From: Yamagishiella unicocca
Taxonomy: Eukaryota > Chlorophyta > Chlorophyceae > Chlamydomonadales > Volvocaceae
Reading direction: 5' to 3'
Assembly: GCA_003116995.1 (NCBI GenBank)
Contig: BDSL01000046.1
Span: 657,424-721,423 of the forward strand
Length of the DNA stretch: 64,000 nt
The stretch's first letter is position 1, and each line of letters begins with the position of its first letter. Positions 1 through 13,200 of this stretch are shown piece after piece. The position numbers and the translations under genes were made by a program. A model generated the notes under the pieces. That model was given only the letters and a program-made list of their open reading frames with translations. It did no database searches and was not told where the DNA came from.

Positions 1-1555
1 GCCTGCTCAGGTGGGGCCGCCTAGTGGGTACGTGTGTGGCAGCAGCCACGTCGCCGCCACCATTCCGAGCGCATGGTGCCGGGCTTGATAACTTGATTGC
101 TTGGCGTGTAGCGAAGGAAGCAGTGATTTACATATTATTTTAGGTACAGCATGGCCCGATGCGATCTGGCGAGTCCCGCGTTGCTGGCACACTTCCGACA
201 TATGCGAGCTCGCTGCAAGATAGCAATCGGTGTCTGCAGGGGTGTGCTAACGGCTCGTGTGGCGCGAGACCGCCATCAGCGGCTTGGTGACTTTAAAGGG
301 ACTCGCCGACACTGCGTCGCTCGTGAGGCGCTTGCCCCGTCATACCGGTACTGTTGGGCACTGCCCAGGCAGAATAATTGCATTCTCAGAGAGGACTGCT
401 CTTTCCTGACTGATGTGTCACTCCCGCGTGGGTGTATTTTTGCCGTTGCTTATCGCGGTAGGCGCACAGCTCCGAAACCTTGCGGGGGATGGCGTCGTAC
501 ACGCGCGCGTGCGCGCGGGCGTTTTGGATTTTTTGGTGCATGTCGCTTACCTAAACCTTCACGTGCCAATGAGGGAGAGTGTGCGGGAGGCGTGGACTTC
601 CAATCCGACCGCGATCGAGAGCGCTGTTTGCCGATGGCTACAAAATGGATGTCGCCGATTGGCCAGCTAGCCGTCCAGTCGATGACCGTTCGACGACCGC
701 CCAAGAATGCCACATTTAGATTTCCTTCTTTCTGTTTTCATGAAGGCACGGCCCCCCCATACAAGTGACGTGGTTGTGACGGGTCAACCTGAGCAGGGCT
801 GCTGGCCGCATGCGGTCCCGTACGCTGGTGCTCTGGATGGAGCTCACGGTGGGCGGGAGCGGCTCCTCGTTCTGCTCGCTGCTTTTATCAGTGATGTTGC
901 CACTAGGGGGTTGGCTGGCGCATCGCCTGACCTACACCAACCTGCACCAACTATAGCGTACGCAGATGGCAGCTCAGAATTAGTGAGCCCCCGTCGGGCA
1001 TCGATGATCCATGCATGCGAACTGCGGGTCGAGGGAGGGGGGTGCCAGCTGCGTGGCCGGTTGTGAAGTGTTTTTCAAATGATGTAGATCCACCTGGACG
1101 ATTAGCGGAAGATTGTTGGCTCCAGGAGGGGTGAACACATCGCAAGCCGCCCGGCACATCTCCGTGCGAGGGACGGAAGCTTGCTGCAGCGTCTGAATTG
1201 GCCATGTGCGGTCCCGGGCGTGGGCAAGGGTAAGCGGACACGTTCGTCCTGTCCGACGTACGCATCATCCTATGTGTTCTGCTGGGGCGATACCACTGCG
1301 ACGGTTTCGCCCCAGCCAATAGTCGCTCTTGTTGCCGTTGCGGGCGCCGCCAAGACATACCGGGCAGATTCCACAACACAACCCAGGGCACGAGGCCTTG
1401 CTGCCTGCACCCTAGCGACCGGACTTCGGTCGCACGTTTTCGCAAACTTCACGATGCAGGGTGGTAATTGTAGAGCATTCATGCCGATGCGCATACACAA
1501 CTGGGCGGCCGGCGCTGTGGCTCCTGCCGCCCAAGGAAGGCGCTGTTGTAATCAC
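1..1555. other. Stretch without a supported gene
   Basis: I see open frames on both strands here but none has recognisable domains, convincing splice sites or low-complexity coding texture like the real genes in the window. Nothing could be assigned. The stretch ends where similarity to a LINE copy begins. Confidence 0.5.
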
Positions 1556-2315
1556 CTAGGGCTCAACGAACATAAAGAACCGGAAAGTAAGGAGCACGGG
1601 AAACCCCCGCTCCCCAAGACAACCCGGACCGATCACGAATCCACCAGTACCTCAGCCGGTCCTCCGCACACAAGGCGACTGGCGACAACCCGCAAACAAG
1701 GATGCCGAGGCCCCACGGCATCACAGCCTTTCTGGGGAAGCCCCAACGCAGCAAAGCCCCTCAAAAGGGCCCAAAACCCCACCACCCCACGGCGAATGGC
1801 ACGATCCAGGATACCACTTCCCGGAGTAAGAGGGGGACCACCAGCACCTCCCAGACGCAGGGCTGCACCCCGGGGAGTGCTTGCACCAACCAGACTTGCG
1901 CCCGTGTCACCCCTGCACCGAGCTGGGTCTCGAGTTGGGCAATCACTGCTTGAGCCACCGGGCAGAACCAAAAGTGGTGCAGGCGGGGGGTACCCGCCCC
2001 TGGACGCTCTCCAGCCGGCACACCGCACCCACAGGGGGATGCTGCTACCGTCCGCATACGAGAGTTCCCGAGAAGGGGGATCCCATCACAACCAGCCGCC
2101 ACCACCCCTCCTTATAGGCAGGCTCCCACTTCATGCCGGACCAGAGCCGCCGAAACACTTGCTGCAGGGCATTCAGGGCCGCTGGCAGGACAGGCCCGGT
2201 ACCCCAAGCGCTTCGTGCACAAATATCTCATGCGCGGCCCGCCGGGCGTCCGCGATCTCGACCAGCTGCACAGCCGTCCCAACCCGAACAGTCATCTCCC
2301 GCAGCGCCAGTGGCG
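1556..2315 (-). mobile_element. 5'-truncated LINE fragment (family B, C-terminal ORF part)
   Basis: On the minus strand this matches, nearly base for base, about 25.86-26.70 kb, the C-terminal end of the large LINE ORF at 25.9-29.1 kb. The shared protein features are a Cys/His-rich zone (CGCG...LHHFWFCPVAQ) and the VRVGTAVQLVE segment. Relative to that copy it lacks about 75 bp near 1,845. Similarity stops at about 2,315, so the copy lacks the reverse transcriptase domain and cannot be autonomous. No 3' UTR of the family was found on its low-coordinate side. Confidence 0.8.
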
Positions 2316-2474
2316 CCCCCCCACCCTGTCTTGTTGGTTTTTTGGGCGGGGCCCCAGCGCGAAGCGCCTCCTGATGCCCCGCCCCCAAGGGTTGCCCATG
2401 TCCGTCCGCGTGCGTGCGTCCGTTCGGACCAAACATTATAGGACGCCCAACTGTAACCATAGTTCAATAGCCTT

Positions 2475-4863
2475 ATGCATCCTCTATTACACCCTAACCT
2501 TACTTTGGCAACCAAAAATCATTTTAGCGAGAACGAGTTTCACGGTCGCCGTAGCCCCGTAGAGCAAGGCCGCGGTCAAAGCAACCGGGCCGATGCGGCA
2601 TACGACCCGGATGGGCGCAATCGCGCGGCGCCCGCTCGCGGTGATGGAGATTCTGCTGGTGAGCCTGCGGCTGACGCTCACAAATTCGCTCAGCAATTTA
2701 CAGCCACGACACAGACAGAAGCACGCACGCCTTCCCCGTTTCGACGGGTCCATGACTTGCGACGCCGGCCTCCGACAACGCGCGCGACTTAGCTGTTCGC
2801 TCTCGGCTCAAGCGGCGTGCTTGTGGATATTGTATCTCGACAATATCCGGTCCTAAAATGTCGATCCTACCACCAGATGCCCCGACCGAGTACCCTGCAG
2901 CGGCCGCGATGGTGGACCTGGCTGCTCGGCCGGATGCACGGCTGCAGCCGGCTCCGCGCAGCTCTGGCGCCCGGCCGCGAGGACGCAGCCTCTGGCATCC
3001 GCTGCCGTGCCCACGGCTGCCGAACCCCGCAGCCATGTGCAGCCCGCGAAGCATGCCGCCGCTCCGGTACCCTGGTACGAACAGGGCTCGGCTGGCGGGG
3101 AGCGCCTGGGCATCACGGAGATGGGCAACACCGCGGGTTGCAGCGGTGAGCACCACGGGCCGGCTCTTCCGCATCGCGCGGCTGATGAAAGCCGATGGCA
3201 GCAGGTAGTAGCCGCTGTCCGGGGCGCGGTCCTGCTGGAGCAGATGCAGACACAGGAGCGGCAGCGGGTATCGCGGCGCCTTGCTTGGTGGCGCCACCGC
3301 CAATATCGTCAACTCCTTCATCGACCCGACGGATGAGGCCGTGGGAGCTCTTCATGGCAGCAGCGGCATGTGGGCCGCAGCACAACTCGGGGGTGGTAGT
3401 TCGGCTGCCCCAGCCGCCGGTCGCACATTGCCCTCCGGCCGTACAGCTGCCACCAGTCCGGCGTCTCCCATCCGCTCGATAGCGCCACCCGCCCAGCCAC
3501 TGTCGCCCGGCCGTCTCACGCGCCAGCTGGGCGCGGTCGGGTCACCAAGGCGAGCCCCGACATCAGCTGGCGTTGGGGCCCATGCAGCAACCGCGGTCCT
3601 GGGAGGGTCTCCCCTTGCCGCCGCCGCTGCCGCCGCCACCACCCGGCAGGCGCTGGTAGCTGTGGCGAGGGCACAAGACGTCCTCATGCAGCGTCGACGC
3701 GTTGCTGGGACCCAAGGTGAGGCGCGCAAGTTGTGTTCACGGTTCAGGGCTGCCGACGCTGGATGGAACTGTAATCGGTGCTGTCGCCACAGCGGCAGCA
3801 GGCATCTGACTGGATGGACGAGTTGTCTGCATCCCAAATGCAGACAATCATCGATTCAACTGACGCTGCCGAACAGCGGCATTTCACTGCTGGTGCCACC
3901 GCACAGCCGCCTTTCACTGGTGCCATCACAGAGGAAACTGCCACTGATGCCGCTGCGCAGCTGCAGCAAGCTCGGGGCCAGTCACAGGACTCAGACGACC
4001 CCCTAAGCCAGGGGAGCATCGATCGGCTCCTGACCAAGCATTCCACGCTTCCTGTCACGAAACTGCCGACTCTGGTGGCAGCGTCGGGCCCTGCTGCTGC
4101 TATGTCGGCGGAGGCGGCGCGGCCACCCACTGCAGTGGTGGACACCGATTCGCCCGCCATATCACTGCTTGTTGTGAAGAGGCGGCGGTTCCGGAGCGCC
4201 ATCCAGTCTATGGCCGACAGCGAGTACATGGACACCGGGGTTGGGGCGTTCCGGGATGATATCGACGAGCCTGGCGGTGTGAAGCCATGCATGTGCAATA
4301 AGCGCCCAAAGCGCCAGGCCGGCTTGAATGTAAACGCTGGCGGTGGGGGCGGCGCTGACGACGGGGTCGATGCCGACAACGAGAGCAGCACATGCGACGA
4401 GGACAGCGCCGGCAGTGAAAGCAGCGCTGGCGATGAGAGCAGCGCCAGTGATGATGACGGCGCCGGCAGCGAGGGTGGTGCTGATGACAACGACCGCCAT
4501 TCAAAGCCCCGGTAAGTGGTGCGTGGTTTGGGTGCTGATTATTTGATTTAAGATGCACATGTGCCTGTATAAAAGGGTTTACTGCACATATGCCTGATTG
4601 GTGGACCCGCGCACTGCAGGAGGTGCATCGGCCGGTGGCTCTTTGAATGTCTCAGACTGGTGTCCGTTATCGACCTGGGTAACGTACCTGAACCGTTTCT
4701 TCTCCCCACCCCGACCCTGTTCAGGTTCCTTGACGAAGAGGTGGATGAGGACGACGGGGAGGAGAAGGAGGAGGAGACGGAGGAAGACCAGGAAAGTGAT
4801 TGGGACGATGAGGAGGAAGATGAGAAGGGCGAGGACGCAGCGGCCTGTAGTTGCGTCGCATGA
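2475..4863 (+). CDS. Hypothetical acidic low-complexity protein, multi-exon
   Basis: I do not recognise this protein. Two introns are well supported. Intron 2659-2876 joins (…GDGDSA) to (DAPTEYPAAAAMVDLAARP) in phase 1. Intron 4512-4724 joins (…SKP) to (RFLDEEVDEDD) in phase 2, with a GTAAGT donor and a pyrimidine-rich TTCAG acceptor. The last two exons (about 3,780-4,511 and 4,725-4,863) encode a basic patch (VKRRRFRS, CNKRPKRQ), then a Gly/Ser/Asp/Glu tract and a very acidic tail that stops at 4,863. The splicing between about 3,146 and 3,780 is unresolved: frames at 3,212-3,715 and 2,855-3,336 both look partly coding, and an AAG/GTGAGG donor sits at 3,716. The start is uncertain; the ATG at 2,475 is only a candidate. 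A basic patch followed by an acidic tail would fit a nuclear or chromatin-associated protein, but that is inference. Confidence 0.45.
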
Positions 4864-5301
4864 GCAGAGAGGACACGACTGGATCAGACGTGTTGGTCGC
4901 GGGCGTCTGTTGCATGCTTGTATGGTGTTGTTGAGACATGCGGTTGTGTGTTTCTGTGTGCGTGTGCGACTTTGCAAGGGTGCATGGCCAAATGGCATTT
5001 AAGGCCAGGGAGATCCTGGCACTGGGCATACAAGGGACGGGACCCCGCTGAAGCATGTTGACCGCTCCTGCAGCTAATGAGCGGATTTGGGGTCTGGGAT
5101 TGCAGGTTGGGTTTATTGGGGGTTCGGGGCGTGCCGGCTCCCAGGAACGGTTATCAACCTGGACTATGATCCACCGTGGCTGTTCAGAGACCTGCTGCAA
5201 TGTGATAGGTTTGTGGCGTGTTGTGTACTGTGTCGGTATCGTCCCTATCCGTGTATGACAAGGTGCGCCCAGTTCGTACCCCGTGAATGACAAGGTGCGT
5301 C
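4864..5301. other. 3' flank of the acidic-protein gene
   Basis: No gene is seen. From about 5,249 the motif TGTATGACAAGGTGCG and variants occur, also at 5,283, 5,580 and 5,614, on both sides of the LINE 3' fragment that follows. Confidence 0.4.
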
Positions 5302-5557
5302 GTTGTTGTAACGGTTACAGTGGGTTCCAGACCAAGAGGTATAAACATCGGGCACATCGCCTGACACTGAGGAAGACGGAGGAGACAAAGACCGACGTGC
5401 ACCGGAACAAAGGCAAACCACCAGAACACCAATCGACAGGCCGTAGGCACACAGAGCAGCAGGGGGAATTTGCACTAGAGGCTTCCCTATCAGGAACCGA
5501 CCACCAACCAACCTAACAGCCCAGCAACCGACGAACCAGTGAAGCGCCGCAACGATG
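5302..5557 (-). mobile_element. LINE family B 3' UTR fragment
   Basis: This is nearly identical to 25,548-25,816, the 3' end of the large minus-strand LINE. Both begin (in plus orientation) with GTTGTTGTAACGGTTACAG and continue to GAAGCGCCGCAACGATG. It is about 256 bp, as expected of a strongly 5'-truncated LINE insertion. There is no coding content. Confidence 0.8.
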
Positions 5558-5989
5558 AAAGTCGGTGTCGTGTCCTTACCCGTGTACGACAAAAGTGTTT
5601 GGGCTTCCCATCCGTACATATATGACAAGGTGTGACAGCTTCTTGGCTCTTATAAGAAAATTAATGCCGGCTTCCTCTTACACTTCTGTTGAGGTGGTTT
5701 CTATCCTTGCGTGGCGAAACAGCCCTGCTGTTGTCACACACGCGGCTAAGCAACGAGCCGGCAGTGATCACTCGTGCTCTACACAAGCAACCGGCCCGTA
5801 CAGATGCAGAGGGGCCCCGCCCTTTTTCCGGCTTCGAGGAATCCGACACCCCTTGTTTTCAGCAGCACCACAGCCTAAATGCAATACAACAACTGAAGTC
5901 CAAGCAGCCCCTCAATCAGTACAACCAGCAACGCGTCTTGACAAAGTCGAACAGAAGCCCCCCACCTGAGACCCACAATGGGCCAGCAC

Positions 5990-7105
5990 CCAAATAAGGA
6001 GGAAGAAAAAGGGATCTCCCATAGGAGCACCGGCCATCCGGGGCCCAATCCGGCCCCTGACAATCGGGCGCCAGGCCAACACATACTAGTCAGCCCTGAA
6101 CAACCCGCAGCAGAGGGTGTTGAGGACCGAAAAAACCAGCAAACGGGGTCAAACATCAACTACACCACGCCTCAGCGCACGATCAAGTAAACTGACGCCA
6201 GAAGCGATGCCCCACGTATTTATAGCAGCCGCCATGCGCCGCCGCCCAGCCTCCATTGCGCTGACGGCCGCTAGCACGAGGGCTACACCCCTCGAGGGGC
6301 GAGTACTAACCACACATGACCCGGGGACACACACGCGCCCACCCGTACAGCCAGCTGGTCAACGAGTACTTAAGCCACCGGGCAGCTCCATAAATGATGC
6401 TGCCGAGTGGACAGCCCGCCGGGTGCTCACCACAGCCGCAGGGAGAGGCCACTGCGCCCCGCATGTGGAAGTTGCCAAGCAGAGGAACCCCGTCAACTGT
6501 GAGCCGCCACCTTTCTTCCTTGTTCTCCCAGTGCATACCCTGCTGTGACCTCTGGAAAGCACCTGGAAAGTGCCGACACAGCCAGGCGCAGCTCAGCGGC
6601 CACCGCTGTCCCCCCCAGTGCCCCTAGAACGAATAGACCATGCGCGGCCGCGCGAGCAGCCACCGTTTCCGACAGTTGCATTGTCGCAGCTGCCCGCACC
6701 GACATACTCCGGACCGAAATGGGCGGCAAACCCCACCCATCAGCTGAGGCGCGCACCCAACATCACCTCCACGTCTGTCGTGGTCGAGTGGCCCATACCC
6801 ACCGGCACCGCCCTACTCGCCACCGCGGCCATCCGCCACGGGGATGGGAGGCCCTCGAGCGCCCCCATACACTCCCGCCACCGCCGAAGCTCCAAGAAGG
6901 CCCGCGCCTCCCTTGTACGGGGGCAGAAGCCGCGCTCGACAGCTGCGCGCCAGTTTGCCATCACCTCTTATCGAGCTGCGGTGTCGGTCTCATGCAGGAC
7001 CGCGGTCAGCGCCTCACGCGCCCTCAGGACATCCCCCAACGTGCGGACGGCCTACCAGCTCGACCCCAAAATCGACTGCGGACAACGAATCGCTTCAACG
7101 CACTA
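5990..7105 (-). mobile_element. Diverged LINE fragment related to family B
   Basis: Broken minus-strand frames follow the LINE B protein in order: LGDVLRAREALTAVL (about 7,000-7,050), WRECMGALEGLP (about 6,870), the degenerate VRVGTAVQLVE-like region (about 6,680), VPLLGNFHMR…CGCG (about 6,400-6,490) and SLLDRALRRGVVDV (about 6,150-6,200). Several frameshifts separate them. It is more diverged than the 1.56-kb copy, so it is an older copy or a sister family. The 5,670-5,990 stretch may be its 3' UTR, but I could not align that part. Confidence 0.65.
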
Positions 7106-7449
7106 CCCATCTTCGGCGGCATTGCATGCCGGTGGTGGCCAGAAAACTGCGTATGCGCGCGGGTACCGGTATATTATTTTGGTTGTCACTCGTTTTCGTC
7201 ACAGCAATGTCGGGCTTTCACCACTTCTCTGTGCAGCACTCGACCCCTGATCACAGTCCTCATCCCAGGATCACCCGCCGTCTCCCACACCTCCGCTCTC
7301 CGATATACTTATTACTACGGAAGTTGCTGGCATATTTGCAGCCCAATAAGGGCAATACATCCGCAAACAGTTGTCAACAATGCCCATGGGGGCGCAATCA
7401 GCGTGCTTCTGAGGAAGTGGGACGCGTATCGCCGCGGGTGTCGCTTCAG
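7106..7449. other. Spacer and probable 3' UTR of the kinase gene
   Basis: This non-coding stretch lies between the kinase stop codon and the older LINE copy. No TGTAA signal on the minus strand was found in it. Confidence 0.35.
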
Positions 7450-10239
7450 CTAAATCGCAACAGGCTGCATAGCTGAGGCGCCGAGTCCTGTTTCGGCACC
7501 CGTGACCGGCCCGCCGCCGCCGCCGCCGCCGACCTCGCATAGCGCCTGCAGCCTGGTGACGATTTCATCAAAATCGGGTCTCTCGTGCGGCTCCTTAGAC
7601 AAACATGCCGCTACGACCGTAGCATAGGGTCGGTGGGCCGAGCCCATCATATCCTGTGTAGTGGGTGCGCCGCGGTGCATGGGGGAGGGACTTCAGGGTC
7701 GAAGGGGCAGCAACATTCGGTGATCGACAGCTAGAAGATGGCCAGGCCGGCGCCGGACAGGAGACGTGAGTAGTCGAGCTGGTTGGGCTCGTGCTCAATG
7801 CGGTGACCACCGGAATTAACGACGATGGCGGAACTGCCAACCGCAAGCCACAGAATAGGGAAGATCATGGTGCGACCGACCTTGCCGTGCACTACCCCTG
7901 CCCCAACTGCCAACCGCTTCTACTCCCCTCAACCTCCCGCACCATGCGCCTTACCTCCAGTAGGAGTGCGCGTGCAGGCTGCTGGGGACCCTCTCGTTGT
8001 CCCGACTCTTGCAGTGCGGAGTGAATCGCGCATAATTCATCCAACGTGCAGCCGTAGTAGAGCTCGATGAGCACCAGACCGAAGGACCACACGTCCGCTC
8101 GCGGCGACAGCTTCCCTTGAGACGCAACCTGTGGAGGGTGGAAGGACAGCGCGGCACGACCGTCAAGGGCGGTCTGGCTACAGAAGAGAGAAGCTCGATC
8201 CAAAGCCCAAGCAAGAAACGCAGAGAACGCCCATGCAGCCCCGAACCACAGGAAGCACGGCACCAAGGCCCGATGCGTCCATGGCACAGTCTGGCATAGC
8301 ACATCCCTCCTGGGCCCGCACAGCCAGACCGCACGCCTTTTGGAAGTGGTGCAGTGGTGCGAGGCCCTGCACGAGGCCTGCCCCACGTCATACGCTTACG
8401 CTGGTCGCCAACCCCGCCGATGCTCTGTCAGCCTGCCAGCAGCTCCCCACCTACCTCGCATCCACCCTCCCTCCCTCGCAGCCACCCACTCACCTCTGGC
8501 GCGAGATACGCGGGAGTGCCTTGGAACTTGTGCGAGGCGTGCGTCGCGCCCTCCGCCAGGGGCAGGCTCAGCCCAAAGTCAGCCACCTTGGCCGTCAGCA
8601 CTAAAACCGTTCCCTCCTCAAGCGCGTCGGCAGCTCCCCAGACGCCTTGAGGGGCTGGACTCGCGACCGCGCTGTCCAGCTGTTGTCCCTCAGGTTTTGA
8701 TCGCCGCCCGGTCACCAGCAACACGTTATCTGCAGGGCCGGAGCAGGGGCGAGGAGAGGTACGGCACGCTGACGTGATCTCGGCGTCATGGGCTTGCCAT
8801 GCCAGACGAAGAGCCTGGAATTTGGGTGGGTCCAACAACTAGTCATTGTGGTTCGATCCGCTGTAGGTCACAGGCGGTTCCATGGGACACCAGTGCTCAC
8901 CTGGTTTGAGGTCCCCATGGACGATGCGGCGGCTGTGGATGTGCCTCATGCCTAGGGCCACGTCCAGGGCTAGACGTAGAGCAAGAACCTTGGCGAAGCC
9001 ATCTGCTCGCACGCTGCCCGCCACGCCTTGCTCTGGACAGACGAGGACAGGACGCAAAATGCCAGATGATGATGTGACAGACTGTACAAGCAGTGTCGGA
9101 CTGGACACCCGAGTGGCGATCTGGCAAGAACATAGCGAACGGGATCCGGTACGTTGCCCCTAGTACTAGGTGTTGCCCCTAGTTAGGAGCATAGTTGCTG
9201 CCGCGGTGCCGTAATGGAGCGAACTGGTACAACCACAACGTCACACCGGGCAGAGCCATGCTGGATCGGAGGAAGTCGCAGAAGCGTAACTCGTCGTGCT
9301 ACCGATGATCCTTCTGGCGCCAGCTAGCGAACGGCCGCCTTGCGCGTCTTCCGCGAAATAAAGGCCACGCTGTATACCGAGTGCGGTCGCCGCCTCACCG
9401 CTCGTTTCACCTGCCCTCTGACACTACTGTTCCCGCCCCGGCGTGTGCTGCTGCGGCCCGTTCCTCTCACCAAGCGCATGGCGAAGCGTGCCGCCGTTGC
9501 AGTACTCTTGCACGATGTAGAGTTTGAACGCGTCGTGAGAGTCCACCTCATCGGAGCAAGCTCTCGTCGTTCCTGTGGCGATGTTCTCGCCGGTGGGCTG
9601 ACTGGTCGGATCCTGGATCAGGTGCTTCAGGTTGTATGAGTATGTGGCTGCGAAGAGCGGCAGGAGCGCGCGGTCCGTCTATGCAGGTAACGGTATAAGT
9701 TGTCTTCAGTGAAGGGTTCCAATGAAGCGCCGCCCTGCTGCGAGGCTTGCCGGTATGACCCTAGCCCGACTCGACCCGGCCCAGGGCAGCAAACAAAGCG
9801 CTGCCTCCTTTCATTTACCGGCGCATTACCTGTGCGCACGACCTGCATAAGCGTCCTTTGATGCAGCATGCACTATCTTCACCATAAATTGTCACGCGCA
9901 TGAGGATTTGTTGCAATGGCACTGTGCTCAACCGTGGTCTCCGTCTACCGCACTTGGCCTGGCATCCCTGGGAGACAAAATCTCTGTAGCAAGTCAGCTT
10001 TAATCCCGACGCGTTCGCCCCGACTCACCTACGACATTCGGGTGCGCGAAGCTCATCGATATTGCCGCCTCCAGGACTGCGCGGTGCTGTGCACGGCCAT
10101 CCCTACCGATCATTACCTCCGAAACTACCATCGTCTTGATCGCCACCAGCAGTCCCCGCCAGGTGCCTCGATACACCACTCCAAACGCGCCAACGCCCAG
10201 CACCTTCTCCACCTGGAGCTCCGCGTCAGTCAGCTTAGC
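7450..10239 (-). other. Protein kinase domain exons of the receptor kinase
   Basis: Six exons join in phase to 367 codons plus stop: 10,029-10,239 (P-loop GVGAFGVVYRG, VAIK lysine), 9,471-9,647 (ATYSYNLKHL, hinge YIVQEYCNGGTL), 8,901-9,002 (MRHIHSRRIVHGDLKP), 8,494-8,729 (DNVLLV, DFG in VADFGLSLPL, GTPAYLAPE), 7,955-8,128 (ADVWSFGLVLIELYYG) and 7,450-7,653 (ACLSKEPHERPDFDEI, then a poly-Gly tail). All catalytic motifs are present. The catalytic loop reads HGD rather than HRD, so this is a non-RD kinase. The region between NVLLV and DFG carries an insertion of about 30 residues. TKL-like is inferred from the GTWRG and RPDFDEI signatures; Ser/Thr specificity fits HGDLKPDN. Confidence 0.85.
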
Positions 10240-13200
10240 CTGTGGTTGCGCCGTTCGAAGCGAGTTTCGTCAATGCCGAAGGCGCAGACGTCAACCAGTT
10301 GAAAACGACAGCAACCAGCGGAAGATATAACAGTGAATTTGTTTCAGAATGGCTGTCTCAGCAAAAACAAGACGCGCGTAAAATTATCGAGCCCAGCCCG
10401 GGCCAGTCTAAACTTACGCAGGTATGCCCGGTTTACTTTTGCCCGCCACGCCCCGATCAGCCCAGCCATGCCTGGAGCGCGCTTATAGCGTCGGACATGC
10501 CGCGGTAGCTGCGTCGCCGACGGGTGGATGATGTCATTGTGCCGGTTAGTAGCTGCTTGCTGTTGGGCCCCTCGCGCGGGAGCTCTTCCGGCTCCGTGGC
10601 CATCAGATCGCGAAAGTACGCCTGCAGGGGGCGGGGACGCGTGGCGCAACAATATTTGGATGGCTGCATGAAGCGTGATGTGCCTGGCGTTTTCTCTTGG
10701 ATGACCTCATCGGGGCAGACGGACGAAAGAACGACGGACAATTCTGCTGCCCGCTCCGGTCCGGCCAATGTCTGAGGCGGCCCCTTGGTGCGATGCGTTA
10801 CTGTGTGCGAGGAAGAACGGGTCACACGCAACGGCGCCCACATGCTCCCATCCCTGGCTCACACTCGAGAGCCTAGCACCCGGTCTCTTAAGCCTTAACA
10901 CGATACCCACGTTCATCTCCTGGACAAAGCTCTCCTCGTTCATTGCTAGAAGCCCCTCCGGCGCATGACCGCCTGCGGCGCCTGGAGGCGACAGCGTATG
11001 GGCGATTTGGGCACGTGCCTCGTCCTGCGGTCGGATCCTGGACGCTGCCAGCCCATTCAGCACCGCGGCCACGGCGCAGCGGTTCAGCTGCAGGGAGGGA
11101 GTGCCGAGGGAGACAAGAGGCCGGGGCAGCACACAGGTTGAGCTAATGGGTGTTTGCGAAGGCTGAGCCGCGAGAAGGATATCGACATCAGTGGGCAACA
11201 ACAGACTGCAAAGCGCGTTGAGACACGTGGCGCGTTCCGAAGCCGCATCGAAGGTCCTAGGGCTTTCCGCTCGCTCCCCTAATGCATCCGTGAGAGCAAC
11301 GGGATGGGGGCTTCGTGAGAGCAGCAGGTTGACAACACGCGGGCGTAAGGTGGTGCAGCTGCGAGCCAAGCAAGAGCCCATTGACTAAAGGTTCACGTTC
11401 GCACCTGGATTGCTTCGCTGGCTAGCGTGTTGTTCCCTCCCAAGAGTACCGTAGCTTTGTCCATCGTAAACAAGATAACATACGAGTCGCTTAGCAGGTC
11501 GGCACGTCGAGCCCCGGTGCCGGCAGGAACGCACCTCTGATATTCTGGTTGACGCCGAGATGCTGATGGCGGTGCTACAGCTCATCGTGTCTGTCAGCTG
11601 TCGCCTGGTTAGCGAATCCAACGGCCCGCAAGAGCGCACAACGTACCCCTGCCTGGCTCTAACCGCCGCCGCATCGACATCATCGCCCTCGCAAGTGATG
11701 GCCAACTGCACACTGCCAGCTGCCGCCTGCCAGTCGGCCTTACATGGATCCGTCCCCCGCCTCACGCTGCCGCCGCTTTGGCTGTCCCCACCCTTCTTTC
11801 CACTGTCCGCAAAGGGCAACGGCGATACACTCGTTCCAGCTCCTGCCACGCAGTTCTTGCGCCGCCGCGACCGGCGGTACGCCAAGACCAGACACACCAC
11901 GAGTGCGGCCAGGACCAGAACTCCTCCGACTGCCGCCACGCAGGCCACCAGCGGAACGACCCACGTACGGCCGGGTGAGCCGTCCTGGGCGGTATGTTGT
12001 TCGGTAGCGTAAACCTCCGGGCCGGCGAAAAGCGGTTGCACCGGCGATGGAGGCGGAGGCAGAGGCGGGGTGAGGAGGGGATCCAGCGGCGGCCGGGAAG
12101 GGACCGCAGGCGGGGGGGGAGGCGTGAAATCCAAGGAGAAATTTATGGCTAGGCCTGGGGGGAGATAAGAAGGGGAGGATGGGGATACAAAGGGGAGGAA
12201 GAGGATAAGAAGGGGAATGAAACAGGGTGGTGCGTGAGCAGGGCTTTTAGAGGCAGGAGTTCTAAGGTCAGGGGCACGTCCGGCGTGATGAGAAAGCGGC
12301 AGGCAGATGGAGAGTGGAGGTGCTGCCAAAGCAATGGCCCAACCAGTTTAAATGACAACGGGGGTACACGCAGGGGGGTCTTGCGTGCTCTCGTACCCGC
12401 GAGCTCCTTGTATGTCAGGGCAATCCGTGGATACGACAGGAGCTTGGCTCCGGGCGGCGCGTCTGGCGGTAGCTTGTACGTTATCGACACGTTTGTGCCC
12501 GTCCAGCCGTAGTGCCGCACCGTCGCCAGCACTAGCACGCCTGAGCTGTAGTCGTAAGACATTATCTGCAGGCGACGGCAATACACACAGCGGGATCGTG
12601 CGTGTTTGGTGACATGGGCGCAGTAGCGGTGCGAGTTGGTTCGGTGCTGCCCTTGGCGAACGATAGCCCGATCAGCGAGCCTGCCGCCGTATGACTTGGT
12701 CCGGCTACCTTACGCGTCTGGGCAGCCGGACCAAGCGCCGGTCCGTTCAAAAGAACGGTCGAGCGAACGGCTCGTGGTGACTTGGGAGTCTAATAGGGTT
12801 TGGGGAGATGAGGCTTTGAGCTGAAACTCGGCTTTGGTCTGCGAGTCCATTTGTGGAGGCGCTGCCGAACTGACAGACGCGCCAATGCTGCAAGGACTGC
12901 CGAACTGACAGATGCCCCAATGCTTCAAGGACTAAGGCGGGAGGCAGCCTTCCCGCAAAGACGCGACCCGCGCCGGCGAGGTTGCTGCTTTTGCGGACTG
13001 ACCCAGCTGCTGATGTGGCAGGCTGAGGTCTCCCTTTTTTGTACGAAGCTGCCGTCGTAAACCCCCCTAACTACAAAGGGATACGATGAAGCAGACTCTC
13101 GGTCGAGCAGGGAGGGGACTGCGGCCCCTCACGCCCCTCTCCCTGATATGGGAGTGTGCTTCGGCGGTCTTTCCGTTAGGGCAGGGTTAGGTGCCCTTGG

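Noticed and set aside
413..670. 85-residue plus frame with a hydrophobic start
   Set aside because: No family resemblance, splice context or codon texture supports it.
1181..2374. 397-residue plus frame
   Set aside because: Its second half is antisense to a LINE B fragment and the first half has no features.
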